Shown piece by piece: positions 1-7,662 of a stretch of 64,000 bases of DNA. A model generated the notes under the pieces. It was not told the DNA's origin. It did no database searches and worked only from the letters and a program-made list of their open reading frames with translations. The stretch's first letter is position 1. Every line of letters begins with the position of its first letter. The position numbers were made by a program, and so were the translations under genes. The DNA comes from Cellulosimicrobium funkei (lineage in GTDB: Bacteria; Actinomycetota; Actinomycetes; Actinomycetales; Cellulomonadaceae), in the NCBI RefSeq assembly GCF_001019615.1, contig NZ_JNBQ01000012.1, positions 1-64,000 of the forward strand, written 5' to 3'.

Positions 1-96
1 GACGGCCTTGGCCTCGGCGGCCTCCGCGGCCGCCTGCGCGGCCGCCGCGCGCAGGGCGGCGAGCTCGGTCGGGGACTGTGCGGCGTCGTCGGCCAT
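1..96 (-). CDS. N-terminus of an unidentified protein (cut by window edge)
   Basis: Reading leftwards from an ATG at 96, 32 codons stay open to the window edge, starting MADDAAQSP and continuing as an Ala/Glu-rich stretch that looks helical or coiled-coil. It is divergent from the DegV gene at 181, leaving an 84-base promoter region. Codon third positions are almost all G or C, which supports coding. Too little is present to name a function. Confidence 0.5.
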   Translation of the reverse strand, partial: MADDAAQSPTELAALRAAAAQAAAEAAEAKAV

Positions 97-180
97 GCTC
101 GGATCGTAGGGGTGGCACCGCGCGGGCGCAGCCGGGCCGGGATGCGCGACGGCCCGCGCGCGCCGTAAGGTGGCGCGGCC

Positions 181-1062
181 ATGACCGACCACCGCGTGCA
201 CGTCGTCACCGACTCGACGGCGTCCCTCCCGCCCGTCCCCGACGAGCGGCTCCGCTCCGTCCCGCTGCACGTGATCGTCGACGACGTGTCCTCCCTCGAA
301 GGGGTGGGCCTCACCGCCCAGGACGTGGCGGCGCACCTCGAGGCCGGTCGTCGGGTCACGACCTCGCAGCCGACGCCGCGCGCCTTCGCCGAGGCGTACG
401 CCGCGGCCGCCGCGGCGGGGGCGCGGGAGATCGTCTCCGTCCACCTCTCGGGCGAGCTGTCGGGCACGGTGCACGCGGCCGCGATCGCGGCGGCGGACGC
501 ACCGGTCCCGGTCCGGGTCGTGGACTCCCGGACCGTCGCGATGGGGCTGGGCTTCGCGGCGCAGGCCGCCGCCCGGGCCGCGGCGGCGGGGGAGAGCACG
601 GACGTCGTCGCGCGGCGCGCGATCGAGGTCGCCGACGCGAGCCGCGCCGTGTTCCTCGTCGACTCGCTCGACCATCTCCGCCGCGGTGGCCGCCTCAGCG
701 CGGCGTCGGCGGCGCTGGGGACGGTGCTCGGCGTGCGGCCGCTGCTGGCCGTCCGGGACGGGAAGATCGAGGTCGTGCAGAAGGTCCGGACCAAGGCCGC
801 GGCGGTCGAGCGCCTGACGACGGTCGCGGTCGAGTCCGCCGCACGCCGCACGCGGCCGGCGCTCGCGGTCCACCACGTCGGGGACGACGCCGGCGCGCAC
901 CGGCTCGCGTCCGAGCTGACCGCTCGCACCGGCCTGGACGTCGTGGTGACCCCGGTGAGCGCCGTGCTCGGGGCGCACGTCGGACCGGGAGTGCTGGCGG
1001 TCGTCGTCGCGGAGCTCGCGGACCGCGGTTCCGGCGTCGGGGGCCGCTCGGCCGCGCACTGA
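181..1062 (+). CDS. DegV family fatty-acid-binding protein
   Basis: A 293-residue protein with the DegV start signature VVTDSTASLP near residues 9-18. It also has the family pattern of a Ser/Thr-rich ligand loop (VTTSQPTP, about residues 60-67) and an SGELSGT loop at about residues 91-97. Known DegV proteins bind a fatty acid between two alpha/beta domains, and in Firmicutes the FakB members present it to FakA kinase. The ATG at 181 follows a purine-rich taaggtgg. It lies directly upstream of comEA, a common order in Micrococcales. A FakB-type role is inferred from family only. Confidence 0.9.
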   Translation: MTDHRVHVVTDSTASLPPVPDERLRSVPLHVIVDDVSSLEGVGLTAQDVAAHLEAGRRVTTSQPTPRAFAEAYAAAAAAGAREIVSVHLSGELSGTVHAAAIAAADAPVPVRVVDSRTVAMGLGFAAQAAARAAAAGESTDVVARRAIEVADASRAVFLVDSLDHLRRGGRLSAASAALGTVLGVRPLLAVRDGKIEVVQKVRTKAAAVERLTTVAVESAARRTRPALAVHHVGDDAGAHRLASELTARTGLDVVVTPVSAVLGAHVGPGVLAVVVAELADRGSGVGGRSAAH

Positions 1063-1197
1063 GTCCCGTCGCTCCGGCCTGCTGCGGGAGCGCCTCGTTG
1101 GTCCTGGCCGTGCACAGGACCGCTCGCGGACGGTCTCGTCCACAGGGCCGCCCGGCGCCCGGTCCCCGCCCTGCCCGACCTCCGTACGGTGCGCGAC

Positions 1198-2505
1198 GTG
1201 AGCACCCCACGACCCGAGCCGCGTCAGCACGCCCGTCCCGCCCGTGACCCCGTCCGGGAGGGAGCGGTCGTCCGGCAGCGTCTGCGCGCCGTGACCGGGA
1301 CCGGGCGACCAGCGCTCGCGTGGCACCCGGCGACCACGACCCTTCCGCAGGTCGGACCACTGGGCGACCCGGAAGCCGCGCCCGACGTCGGTCCGTGGCC
1401 GGGCGGTCCGGGGACGCCGGCGCTCTACCCCGTGGGCGATGGCGCGGCACCCGCGTCCAGCGGAGAGGCGCCCGGAGGCTGGGGAGAGTCTCCCGTGCCC
1501 GACGAGGGTGATCGCCGCGGACGCGTTCGTGCGCGGGGGTCGGACGACACTGCCGCGGGTTGGCTCCCGCCCCGCCCCGACGTGGACGAGAGCAAGGGCG
1601 TGGACCGCGCGGGAGAAGCCGGGACGGACGACGCCGGGACGGAGGATTCCGGGCTCGCCGGTCGCGCGAGTCCGGGCGACGTGGCGGTCGACCGCCTGCG
1701 GTCCCGCGCGGCGCGGACCGCGGCGACGGCGTACACCGCGACGTACGGGCACCCCACGTCGCACGCGGGGTTCGCCGGGCTCGGCGAGGAGGGGCGCCGC
1801 CGGTGGGCGCTGCGGCCACGGACGGCGGTGGTCGCGCTGGTCGTCGTGCTCCTCCTCGCGGCCGGGGTCGTGCTGCTGAGGTCCCCGGCCGGAGGGGTCA
1901 CTGCGGTCGCGCCGATCGACGCGACGCCGGCCGGCGGTCCGGCGACGGAGCCGGACGGGGAGTCCGCGGCGCTGGCGGGCGCCGACGCGACGACCGGCGG
2001 CGGGACCGCGGAGCGTGCAGCAGCGGGAGGAGGGGGAGAGAGCGCCGAGTCCGGGGCCGAGGGCGCGCCGTCGGGCGGCGTGGTCGTGCACGTCGTGGGC
2101 CAGGTCGCTGCTCCCGGCCTCGTGACCGTCGCCGCCGACGCACGCGTCGCGGACGCGCTCGAGGCGGCCGGCGGGGCGACCGCCGAGGCCGACCTCGCCG
2201 CCCTGAACCTCGCCCGGACGGTGACGGACGGCGAGCAGATCGTCGTCCCACGACCCGGCGAGGCGGTGCCCGCCGCCGGACCGGCAGCGCCCGCGGCCGG
2301 GACCACCGCGGGCGGAGCGGTGGACCTCAACGCGGCCGACGCGACGGCGCTCGACGCGCTGCCCGGGATCGGGCCCGTGCTCGCCGAGCGCATCGTCGCG
2401 TGGCGGGACGAGAACGGTCCGTTCACGACGGTCGACGAGCTCGGCGAGGTGAGCGGGATCGGGCCCGCCGTGCTCGCGGACGTGCGCGACCTCGTCCGCG
2501 TGTGA
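1198..2505 (+). CDS. comEA: ComEA family DNA-binding competence protein
   Basis: A membrane-anchored DNA receptor for natural transformation, about 435 residues. The first 200 residues are a low-complexity, Pro/Gly/charged cytoplasmic extension much longer than in Bacillus ComEA. One membrane segment follows (about 209-228, VALVVVLLLAAGVVLL). Next come an Ala/Gly-rich linker, an SLBB-type domain (about 294-355, VVHVVGQVAAPG) and two helix-hairpin-helix motifs at the C-terminus (about 375-435, LPGIGPVLAERI and VSGIGPAVLADV). The start is GTG 1198, with GTG 1189 as the alternative. The stop overlaps the GTG of comEC in a GTGA, so the two are translationally coupled. Confidence 0.9.
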   Translation: MSTPRPEPRQHARPARDPVREGAVVRQRLRAVTGTGRPALAWHPATTTLPQVGPLGDPEAAPDVGPWPGGPGTPALYPVGDGAAPASSGEAPGGWGESPVPDEGDRRGRVRARGSDDTAAGWLPPRPDVDESKGVDRAGEAGTDDAGTEDSGLAGRASPGDVAVDRLRSRAARTAATAYTATYGHPTSHAGFAGLGEEGRRRWALRPRTAVVALVVVLLLAAGVVLLRSPAGGVTAVAPIDATPAGGPATEPDGESAALAGADATTGGGTAERAAAGGGGESAESGAEGAPSGGVVVHVVGQVAAPGLVTVAADARVADALEAAGGATAEADLAALNLARTVTDGEQIVVPRPGEAVPAAGPAAPAAGTTAGGAVDLNAADATALDALPGIGPVLAERIVAWRDENGPFTTVDELGEVSGIGPAVLADVRDLVRV

Positions 2506-3335
2506 CCGACCTGCGGCTCGTCCCGGCGGCGCTCGCGGCCTGGGGGGCGGCGTTCCTCGCGGTCGGCGCTGCGCCGACCCTGGTCCTGCGCGGTGCGTCG
2601 ATCACCGTCGTGCTGCTGGGCGTCGTGCTCGGCGGAGTGCTGCTCGGCGCGCGACATGCCCGCCGCGGGACGCCGGCGGGCACGGGACCCGCCATCTCCC
2701 CGGGCGCCGCCCGCGTGCCGTCGGGGCCGGGAGTCCGACGACCTCCGTCGGGCCCGGGCCGGCCCGTCCGGTCGGGCCTGACCGCGCGCGTGCTGGGACA
2801 GGTCGCCCTGGTGGCCGCGTGCGTGGTGGCGGTGCTCCTGTCCACGGGCGCGCAGCTCGCCGACCGGCAGGCGCTCGCCGACCTGGCCGGCCAGGGTGCG
2901 ACGGCGACGGTGACCGCGACCGTGCGCTCCGCCGTCGTGCCGCGGTCGAACCCGTGGTCGGGCGCCACCGACCGCCACGAGGTACGCGTCTTCCTGCGCG
3001 ACCTCACCGCGCGCGGCGTGACGACCGCCGCGGCGGGCACCGTCGTCGTCACCGGGACGGGCGACGGCTGGGAGGAGCTCCCGTACGGGGCGTCCGTCGT
3101 GGCGACGGGCCGGCTCGCGGTCCAGGGCGACCGGACGATGCTCCGGACGGAGGGCCCGCCGCGGGTCGTCGAGCCACCGGGCGCGTTCCTGCGCGGCGTG
3201 CACGCGATGCGTCGCGGGCTCCTCGACGCGACCGCGGGCCTGAGCCCGCAGGCGCGCGGGCTCGTCCCGGGTGTGGCGGTCGGTGACACCTCGCGGCTCG
3301 ACCCCGTGCTCGACGACGCGATGCGGACGACGTCG
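2502..3335 (+). CDS. comEC: ComEC DNA-uptake channel, N-terminal part (split by prophage)
   Basis: The first 278 codons of ComEC, the membrane channel that imports single-stranded DNA. It starts at GTG 2502 inside the comEA stop. It has two N-terminal hydrophobic segments, the extracellular OB-like region (ATVTATVRSAVVP..., ending near the VVATGRLAVQGDRTML stretch) and the start of the competence domain (GLVPGVAVGDTS). Host homology stops at ATGCGGACGACGTCG (3321-3335). The remainder resumes at 20838 in the same frame with CTCACGCACGTCACC (LTHVTAVSGGHF), the expected ComEC continuation. As it stands the frame runs on through phage DNA to a stop at 3935, and therefore ends in the small phage ORF at 3729-3935. 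This half alone lacks the conserved channel and MBL domain, so it should be inactive. Confidence 0.93.
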
Positions 3336-3368
3336 GTGAAATTCATGAACTACCACCTCTGGGTGTAC
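3310..3368. other. attL: left prophage-comEC junction
   Basis: Host comEC sequence ends at the TCG triplet 3333-3335. Phage sequence then begins and carries ACCACCTC at 3352-3359 and GTGTAC at 3363-3368. These are the inverted counterparts of GAGGTGGT (20815-20822) and GTATAC (20805-20810) at the right end. Both arms sit about the same distance from the shared TCG, as expected for the two halves of a large-serine-integrase attP. The wider shared core is GACnTCG. Confidence 0.8.
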
Positions 3369-3435
3369 ATGCCTAGCACCGCTAGATATGGTTATCAACG
3401 TCAGGATAATCCGACACTCAACCCAGGAGGACACC

Positions 3436-3729
3436 ATGGCCACCAAGCCCGCCCGCAAGACCGAGACCGTCGTCGAGTTCAACCGCGTCGCCGTCCCCGC
3501 CAAGACCGTCGCGCCCAACCCGTTCCAGCACGTGATCGACTACCTCAACGGCCACGTGGACGACGCCGAGGGAGCGGTCGAGTTCAACCACGACCGCCCG
3601 GGCTACGCGCTCGGCAAGATCCGCTCCGGCTCCGCGGACGGCGTCAGCTTCCGCGCCAAGATCGACGGCCGCACCGTCACCATCTGGGCGCAGACCCGCC
3701 GCCCGCGCGTCGCCAAGGAGGCGAAGTGA
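3436..3729 (+). CDS. Small phage protein of unknown function (left-end accessory gene 1)
   Basis: A 97-residue basic protein starting MATKPARKTETVVEFNRVAV. The ATG at 3436 is preceded by an ideal aggagg five bases upstream, which decides the start. No domain is recognised. The C-terminal half (SFRAKIDGRTVTIWAQTRRP) looks like a small beta-strand fold. It is read opposite to the structural genes. Its stop overlaps the ATG of the next gene (TGATG), so the two form a mini-operon ending at the terminator at 3951. Lysogenic expression, immunity or excision control are possible roles by position only. Confidence 0.75.
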   Translation: MATKPARKTETVVEFNRVAVPAKTVAPNPFQHVIDYLNGHVDDAEGAVEFNHDRPGYALGKIRSGSADGVSFRAKIDGRTVTIWAQTRRPRVAKEAK

Positions 3730-3935
3730 TGGCGACGTTCACCGTGACCCTGCCGCTCCTCACGGACGCTGCGCAGTCGTTCGCGGAGGACATCGGCGTC
3801 GACCGCTTCGGAGTCGTCGTCGCCTCATGGACCGAGGGCGCCTCATCACTCCTCGCGGAGGTCGACGCCTCATCACAGGAGGACGCCGACGCCTGGGCCG
3901 CCTACGTGTCACGCGGAGACCGAGTGCACGAGTGA
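3729..3935 (+). CDS. Small phage protein of unknown function (left-end accessory gene 2)
   Basis: A 68-residue acidic protein (starts MATFTVTLPLLTDAAQSF) translationally coupled to the preceding gene. The segment encoding residues 31-50 contains three copies of gcctcat within about 45 bases. No family is recognised. The reading frame is the same as that of the truncated comEC upstream. A ribosome continuing from comEC across attL would therefore finish in this protein and share its stop codon. Confidence 0.65.
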   Translation: MATFTVTLPLLTDAAQSFAEDIGVDRFGVVVASWTEGASSLLAEVDASSQEDADAWAAYVSRGDRVHE

Positions 3936-3950
3936 CCCTCTAAGACGCAG

Positions 3951-3987
3951 AAGGACCCCGGCGCGGGTATCGCCGGGGTCCTTCTTG
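3951..3987 (+). terminator. Rho-independent terminator after left-end mini-operon
   Basis: Perfect 13-bp stem AAGGACCCCGGCG (3951-3963) / CGCCGGGGTCCTT (3971-3983) with a 7-base loop, followed by a T-rich tail (cttgttg). Confidence 0.88.
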
Positions 3988-4130
3988 TTGCGTGACTCTA
4001 CTGCCACGAGGAGTGCCTCCTGTCCGCCCTAAGCGAACGCGCGTTCGAGAACTACAACTGTGCAACTTGGTCCGGGACACTGAATGTGACGCGGCCAACA
4101 CGGGCGGCGTCTTGACACAAAGGAGCCACC

Positions 4131-4364
4131 ATGGCCAAGGGCGACGTGCACACGTCGTACGACGACGAGCGGGGTCAGTGGGTCAACCGGCGCGAGGGTG
4201 CTAGCCGCATCTCGAGCGCCCACGACCGCGCGGACGACGCGAGCGCTCGGGGGCAGGACCTCGCGCGCAGTACCGGTTCGGAGTGGGTCAAGCACCGGAA
4301 GGACAACGGGCAGATTCACGACCGCAACAGCTACGGCGACGACCCGTTCCCTCCGAGGGGCTGA
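4131..4364 (+). CDS. DUF2188 family protein
   Basis: A 77-residue protein with the DUF2188 layout. An N-terminal strand (GDVHTSYDDERGQWVNRREGA) is followed by a helix with RAD/ARGQDLARSTGSEWVKH. The family's C-terminal signature is KDNGQIHDRNSYGDDPFPPRG (closely matching GxIxxxxSYGxDPxPPxG). The family is small, cytoplasmic and of unknown function, and is common on phages and in bacteria of many phyla. The ATG is preceded by aaaggag. It stands alone between the terminators at 3951 and 4367, the typical layout of an independently expressed moron gene. Confidence 0.85.
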   Translation: MAKGDVHTSYDDERGQWVNRREGASRISSAHDRADDASARGQDLARSTGSEWVKHRKDNGQIHDRNSYGDDPFPPRG

Positions 4365-4366
4365 CA

Positions 4367-4401
4367 GGTCGTCCTGCTGCCTGAGACTCAGCAGGACGAC
4401 C
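4367..4401. terminator. Terminator hairpin downstream of the DUF2188 gene
   Basis: Perfect 13-bp stem GGTCGTCCTGCTG (4367-4379) / CAGCAGGACGACC (4389-4401) with a 9-base loop, beginning 3 bases after the DUF2188 stop. It has no U-run, so it may work as a factor-assisted terminator or RNA-stability hairpin. Confidence 0.75.
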
Positions 4402-4425
4402 CGACTAGCGCGACCGTAGCGCACG

Positions 4426-4467
4426 AAGAGCCGCCGTTCCTGGATTCACCCGGGAGCGGCGGCTCTT
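4426..4467. terminator. Second hairpin insulating the next accessory gene
   Basis: Stem AAGAGCCGCCG (4426-4436) / CGGCGGCTCTT (4457-4467), extendable by a further three pairs after one mismatch. It is the second of two tandem hairpins between the DUF2188 gene and the gene at 4497. Confidence 0.7.
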
Positions 4468-4496
4468 GCCGTACTCCGGATCGGTACGCTCACCGC

Positions 4497-5240
4497 ATGT
4501 TTCCGCCCATCCCCAATCCCCTCACGATCGTGGTCGAGTCTGCGGCGTCCGAGCCCTCGTGGTGGCAGACCTGGGGTCCGACCCTCGTGCCGCTGCTCGT
4601 CTCACTCGTCGCGCTTGGCGGTGTCATCTATGCGCAGCGGAAGACCGGCAAGAACATGATCGTCGCTGAGCGGGAGCGTGCGCGTCTGGCCGAGATCGCG
4701 GAAGACAAGCGGGCAGCTCTGGCGATCGAGGCCGAGAATGTCCGAGCAAAGGCGGCGCTTGACGCTGAGAACGCTCGTCACGCAAATGCGATTCGGCAGG
4801 CGACGCACGCGCACGTTGTCGACAACATCCGTGACTTGTACTTGGAAATCGAGGCCGCGCGTCACGAACTCTCTCGAGCCTGTTGGTTCATTACAAACAT
4901 GACGAAGGACAACGCGCTGGACTGGCTCAACATGACACCGGGCGGAGTCGAACGGCTCGATGAGGCGATGAACGCCTTCAGCAAGGTGGACGATCGGGCT
5001 TCGCTATTTGGCAGCAATGAAGTGTCGTTCCTCACATCGAAAATCTTCGGAACTGCGTTCGGTCTGTCTATGGACCTCGGCGAGATCAAGCACCTGAGCG
5101 AAGCGGACGATGTTGATGAAGCGCAAATTACAAAATTGGTTGCCCGCGCTCGAAGGCTTCAGCAAGAGTGCAGAGAATTGCTCCAGCAAATGAGGAGCGA
5201 AATGCACGTATCAACTAACGCCACTGCCGCCACCACCTGA
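4497..5240 (+). CDS. Membrane-anchored coiled-coil protein (phage accessory/moron gene)
   Basis: A 247-residue protein. It has a short exposed N-terminus, one strong membrane segment (about residues 28-45, LVPLLVSLVALGGVIYA) and a positively charged stop (QRKTGK). A long Ala/Glu/Arg heptad region follows (about 55-105, ERARLAEIAEDKRAALAIEAENVRAKAAL), then a helical C-terminal domain. It is more AT-rich than its neighbours and uses codons the host avoids, which suggests separate acquisition. TACGCT lies 6 bases before the ATG with no Shine-Dalgarno, pointing to a leaderless transcript. The topology fits a prophage-expressed membrane protein such as a superinfection-exclusion factor, but no family was recognised. 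It is convergent with, and overlaps by 26 bases, the minus-strand gene at 5215. Confidence 0.75.
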   Translation: MFPPIPNPLTIVVESAASEPSWWQTWGPTLVPLLVSLVALGGVIYAQRKTGKNMIVAERERARLAEIAEDKRAALAIEAENVRAKAALDAENARHANAIRQATHAHVVDNIRDLYLEIEAARHELSRACWFITNMTKDNALDWLNMTPGGVERLDEAMNAFSKVDDRASLFGSNEVSFLTSKIFGTAFGLSMDLGEIKHLSEADDVDEAQITKLVARARRLQQECRELLQQMRSEMHVSTNATAATT

Positions 5241-5307
5241 TCGCCTGCCAGAGGAACCAGCCCGCGACGAACCCGCCGACCGCGAACATCGTCCAGACGA
5301 CGATCAC
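5215..5307 (-). CDS. Tiny single-span membrane protein at the end of the late operon
   Basis: 30 residues, GTG start, sequence beginning MIVVWTMFAVGGFVAGWFLW and ending in a Trp/Arg-rich tail (RWWRQWR). It is one hydrophobic span with a basic C-terminus. The start codon overlaps the stop of the preceding gene in GTGA, the same coupling used throughout this operon, which is the main reason to accept such a short gene. Position and topology suit a holin-like or antiholin-like lysis protein; this is inference. Confidence 0.55.
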   Translation of the reverse strand: MIVVWTMFAVGGFVAGWFLWQAIRWWRQWR

Positions 5308-5612
5308 TTGTCCGCCTCGGCCTCTTCCGCCATCTTCCGCGCGGCCCACTCGTTGACCGGCGCGGCAGCCTCGATGTGCTCCGCGAGGACACGCTCGATG
5401 CGGTCGGTCTGGTCACGAAGCGTCGAGCCGCCGTTGTTCTTGAACTGCTTGCGGACCTCTTCGGTCTTGCGCGTGTTAGCGGCCAAGGCGTTGATGATGT
5501 CCTTGCCGAACTTCCACAGCAGGACGAAGATGCCCGCGAGGACGACGAGGAACAGCGCGGGCCACGACGTTCCCACCGCCTCGACAAGCTTGATCAGGCT
5601 GTCGACGTCCAT
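5304..5612 (-). CDS. Putative holin-like membrane protein
   Basis: A 102-residue protein starting MDVDSLIKLVEAVG. It has one N-terminal membrane span (about 17-35, WPALFLVVLAGIFVLLWKF) and a charged, coiled C-terminal half (TRKTEEVRKQFKNNGG...). The ATG at 5612 overlaps the upstream tail gene's TGA (TGATG). It lies directly downstream of the tail-tip genes, where phages usually put the lysis cassette. There is no endolysin beside it. Holin is the best guess from position and topology; a structural or signalling membrane protein is not excluded. Confidence 0.6.
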   Translation of the reverse strand: MDVDSLIKLVEAVGTSWPALFLVVLAGIFVLLWKFGKDIINALAANTRKTEEVRKQFKNNGGSTLRDQTDRIERVLAEHIEAAAPVNEWAARKMAEEAEADK

Positions 5613-6667
5613 CACACACTCCCGGACGGGTTCGGGTTGAGGACGGCGCGCATTGTTCCGTTCACCTGGAAGGTCACGGACTCGACGCTGAGCATGCGGT
5701 CTTCACCAAGCGCGTTGAGGCGGACCCACTGGCGAGCCGCGAGCGGGTAGTGCGCGATGGCCTCGACCTCGTAGAGCCGGCTCTGGGTCATCACGCGGTC
5801 CAGCAACTCGCTGGCCTCTGCCGCGCCTGCGAGTGTCACGGCGGTTGAGTCGCTGTAGTTGAGGTATTCGGTGCGTCGGCCGATCTCTGTGGGGGCTCGT
5901 GGTCCGGTGAGGGACGACGTGGTGACACCGTCGGAGTAGCGGACGACGACCATGTTCGTGAGGTTCGAGGAGTCGAACTGCGCGGACATCGCGAGGATCG
6001 TGGCGTCGGTGATCTGGTGGTCCTCTGACCCCGTTGCCGGAGGAGTGAGCGTGGTCGCGCTGTCCACGTAGGTGATGGCGCCCGCGCGCGAGCCGTAGAT
6101 GATTCGACCTGCGGAGCGTGCGGCGTCGGTGAGGAAGCCGGATGCGCTCTGTCCGGTCTTCCACTCGAGCGCGCGGTTGGTGCCCGTGCTCCCGACACGC
6201 GTGATGCCCCAGATGGTCAGGTCCAGGTTGCTCAGCACGTTGGTCGTGATCGTCGCGAGCGATGCACCCTTCACGTATGTCTGGGGGTCCTCGCTGGTGG
6301 AGTAGCGCGGGTAGTCCAGGAGGATGTCCAGGGACGCGACGTCGACGGTTACCTCTCGTTGCACGTAGTCGATGCTTGCCTTGTATGCGACGAACTTGAA
6401 CGTCGTGGACGCCGCGGAGTCCGGTGTTGTGCTTGTCGGGCCACCTGCCGAGAGGGTGAGCACGAGGACGCGTGGGATCGAGAAGTCCCACGAGGTCGTG
6501 ACGCCGTTGTACGGGGTGACGACCTGTCCCTGCGATGTGGGTGCCCAGTCCGAGTTCTCCGTGATGTTGAAGTGCAGCACGTCGAGGTCGCGGATGAACG
6601 TTCCGCTAGGTGAGTAGAGCGCCGCTGAGGCTGTACGCCAGTGGTCCTTGGAGTAGTCGACCGCCAT
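5612..6667 (-). CDS. Minor tail protein (tail-tip/baseplate hub type)
   Basis: A 351-residue protein starting MAVDYSKDHWRTASAALYSPSG. The beta-rich N-terminus (residues 1-120) is followed by a mixed region (ILLDYPRY, SAGRIIYGSRAGAITYVD). The C-terminus ends in LSVESVTFQVNGTMRAVLNP, a pattern usual in siphovirus tail-tip proteins that describe a surface and end with a beta domain. The ATG 6667 lies in a TGATG overlap with the gene upstream. It is the second gene after the tape measure, where distal-tail and hub proteins are normally encoded. The family is assigned by position and fold pattern rather than a specific motif. Confidence 0.7.
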   Translation of the reverse strand: MAVDYSKDHWRTASAALYSPSGTFIRDLDVLHFNITENSDWAPTSQGQVVTPYNGVTTSWDFSIPRVLVLTLSAGGPTSTTPDSAASTTFKFVAYKASIDYVQREVTVDVASLDILLDYPRYSTSEDPQTYVKGASLATITTNVLSNLDLTIWGITRVGSTGTNRALEWKTGQSASGFLTDAARSAGRIIYGSRAGAITYVDSATTLTPPATGSEDHQITDATILAMSAQFDSSNLTNMVVVRYSDGVTTSSLTGPRAPTEIGRRTEYLNYSDSTAVTLAGAAEASELLDRVMTQSRLYEVEAIAHYPLAARQWVRLNALGEDRMLSVESVTFQVNGTMRAVLNPNPSGSV

Positions 6668-7662
6668 CAGGCAACCTCGACCCACTCAAGGGTGACCTCG
6701 CGGTACTCCTTCGCGAATCCGGGCACGTGCGAGACGCTGATCGAGCGGACGTGCATCGCGCGCGAGCGAGCCGGGTTGTCCGTGTCCTCGAAGTACACGG
6801 CGGAGGATCGCGTGATCGACTGCAAGCGGTTCACGCCGTCCTGGAACATGATCGCCTTGAGCGTCCCGGACGGCGGCGTGTAGCGGACGGCGCCCGGAGC
6901 GAGGACGACGACCGGGCTCGTCGCGCCGAGCGGTAGGAGCTCGTACCCGCGAGTCGTCTTGTCCTCGTCGTACTGCGTGACCGCGAGCGGGACGTTGAGC
7001 GCGGCCGGCTCGATGGTCGGCTGCGCGACGGACAGCGAAGCTCCGCGCGAACCGGTCCACCACGAGCCTGTCGCGCCGGTCGCCGGAGGTGTGTCACCGC
7101 TGAACGCTCGCGTCGTGCTGCCCGCACTAGAGGGGAAGGTGCTCGCGTACTCGACCTGGACTCCGCCGATCTCTAGCCAGCCGCCAGCGGGCAGCGGTGT
7201 CGAGCCGGGCACGGTGACGTAGAACATCACGCCGTCAAAGTCGGTCGGCGCGGTTCGGCTGAAGGTGCGCTGCGTGAAGCCCGTGCCGAAGTTGGTGGAA
7301 GCCTGCGCCGACAACGCGACGGGCTCTCCGGCCTTGGTCAGGTAGACGCTCGTGGTGGCGTTGCGTGCATCGCTCGCGCGCTGTGAGAACGCGAACCAGA
7401 TGACGTCTCCGGCCTTGCCGTTGATCACGCCCTGGACCATGTAGCCGACGCCGTAGTCACCCGTGCCGGGTGTCGTCCAAGTGCGGCGAACTGTTCGCAG
7501 CCCACCCGTACCTGCGCTGTACGACGGTGTCGTGTTCACGACGCCGCCCGTGCCTGCGCCGTAGAAGTAGCCCGCATCACCGACCGTCGCGTCAGGAGCC
7601 GGGTTCGTCGCGTAGTTGACGCGCACGCGCGGTGCGGTCAGAGATAGGAATCGTTGAGACAT
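6667..7662 (-). CDS. Minor tail protein with carbohydrate-binding-like beta domain
   Basis: A 331-residue protein starting MSQRFLSLTAPRVRVNYATNPAP. The segment from about 15 to 190 resembles the jelly-roll modules found in phage tail and adsorption proteins (NPAPDATVGDAGYFYG ... GGWLEIGGVQVEYASTFP ... FSGDTPPATGATGSWWTG). The C-terminal third (LKAIMFQDGVNRLQSITRSS ... YREVTLEWVEVA) looks like a distal tail protein. It is coupled to the tape measure gene by TGATG and is likely involved in cell-surface binding. Confidence 0.75.
   Translation of the reverse strand: MSQRFLSLTAPRVRVNYATNPAPDATVGDAGYFYGAGTGGVVNTTPSYSAGTGGLRTVRRTWTTPGTGDYGVGYMVQGVINGKAGDVIWFAFSQRASDARNATTSVYLTKAGEPVALSAQASTNFGTGFTQRTFSRTAPTDFDGVMFYVTVPGSTPLPAGGWLEIGGVQVEYASTFPSSAGSTTRAFSGDTPPATGATGSWWTGSRGASLSVAQPTIEPAALNVPLAVTQYDEDKTTRGYELLPLGATSPVVVLAPGAVRYTPPSGTLKAIMFQDGVNRLQSITRSSAVYFEDTDNPARSRAMHVRSISVSHVPGFAKEYREVTLEWVEVA

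Noticed and set aside
78-1247. Long Arg-rich frame across the DegV gene
   Set aside because: It is the shadow of DegV in a GC-rich genome; Arg/Gly/Pro/Ala-only composition and no conserved motif.
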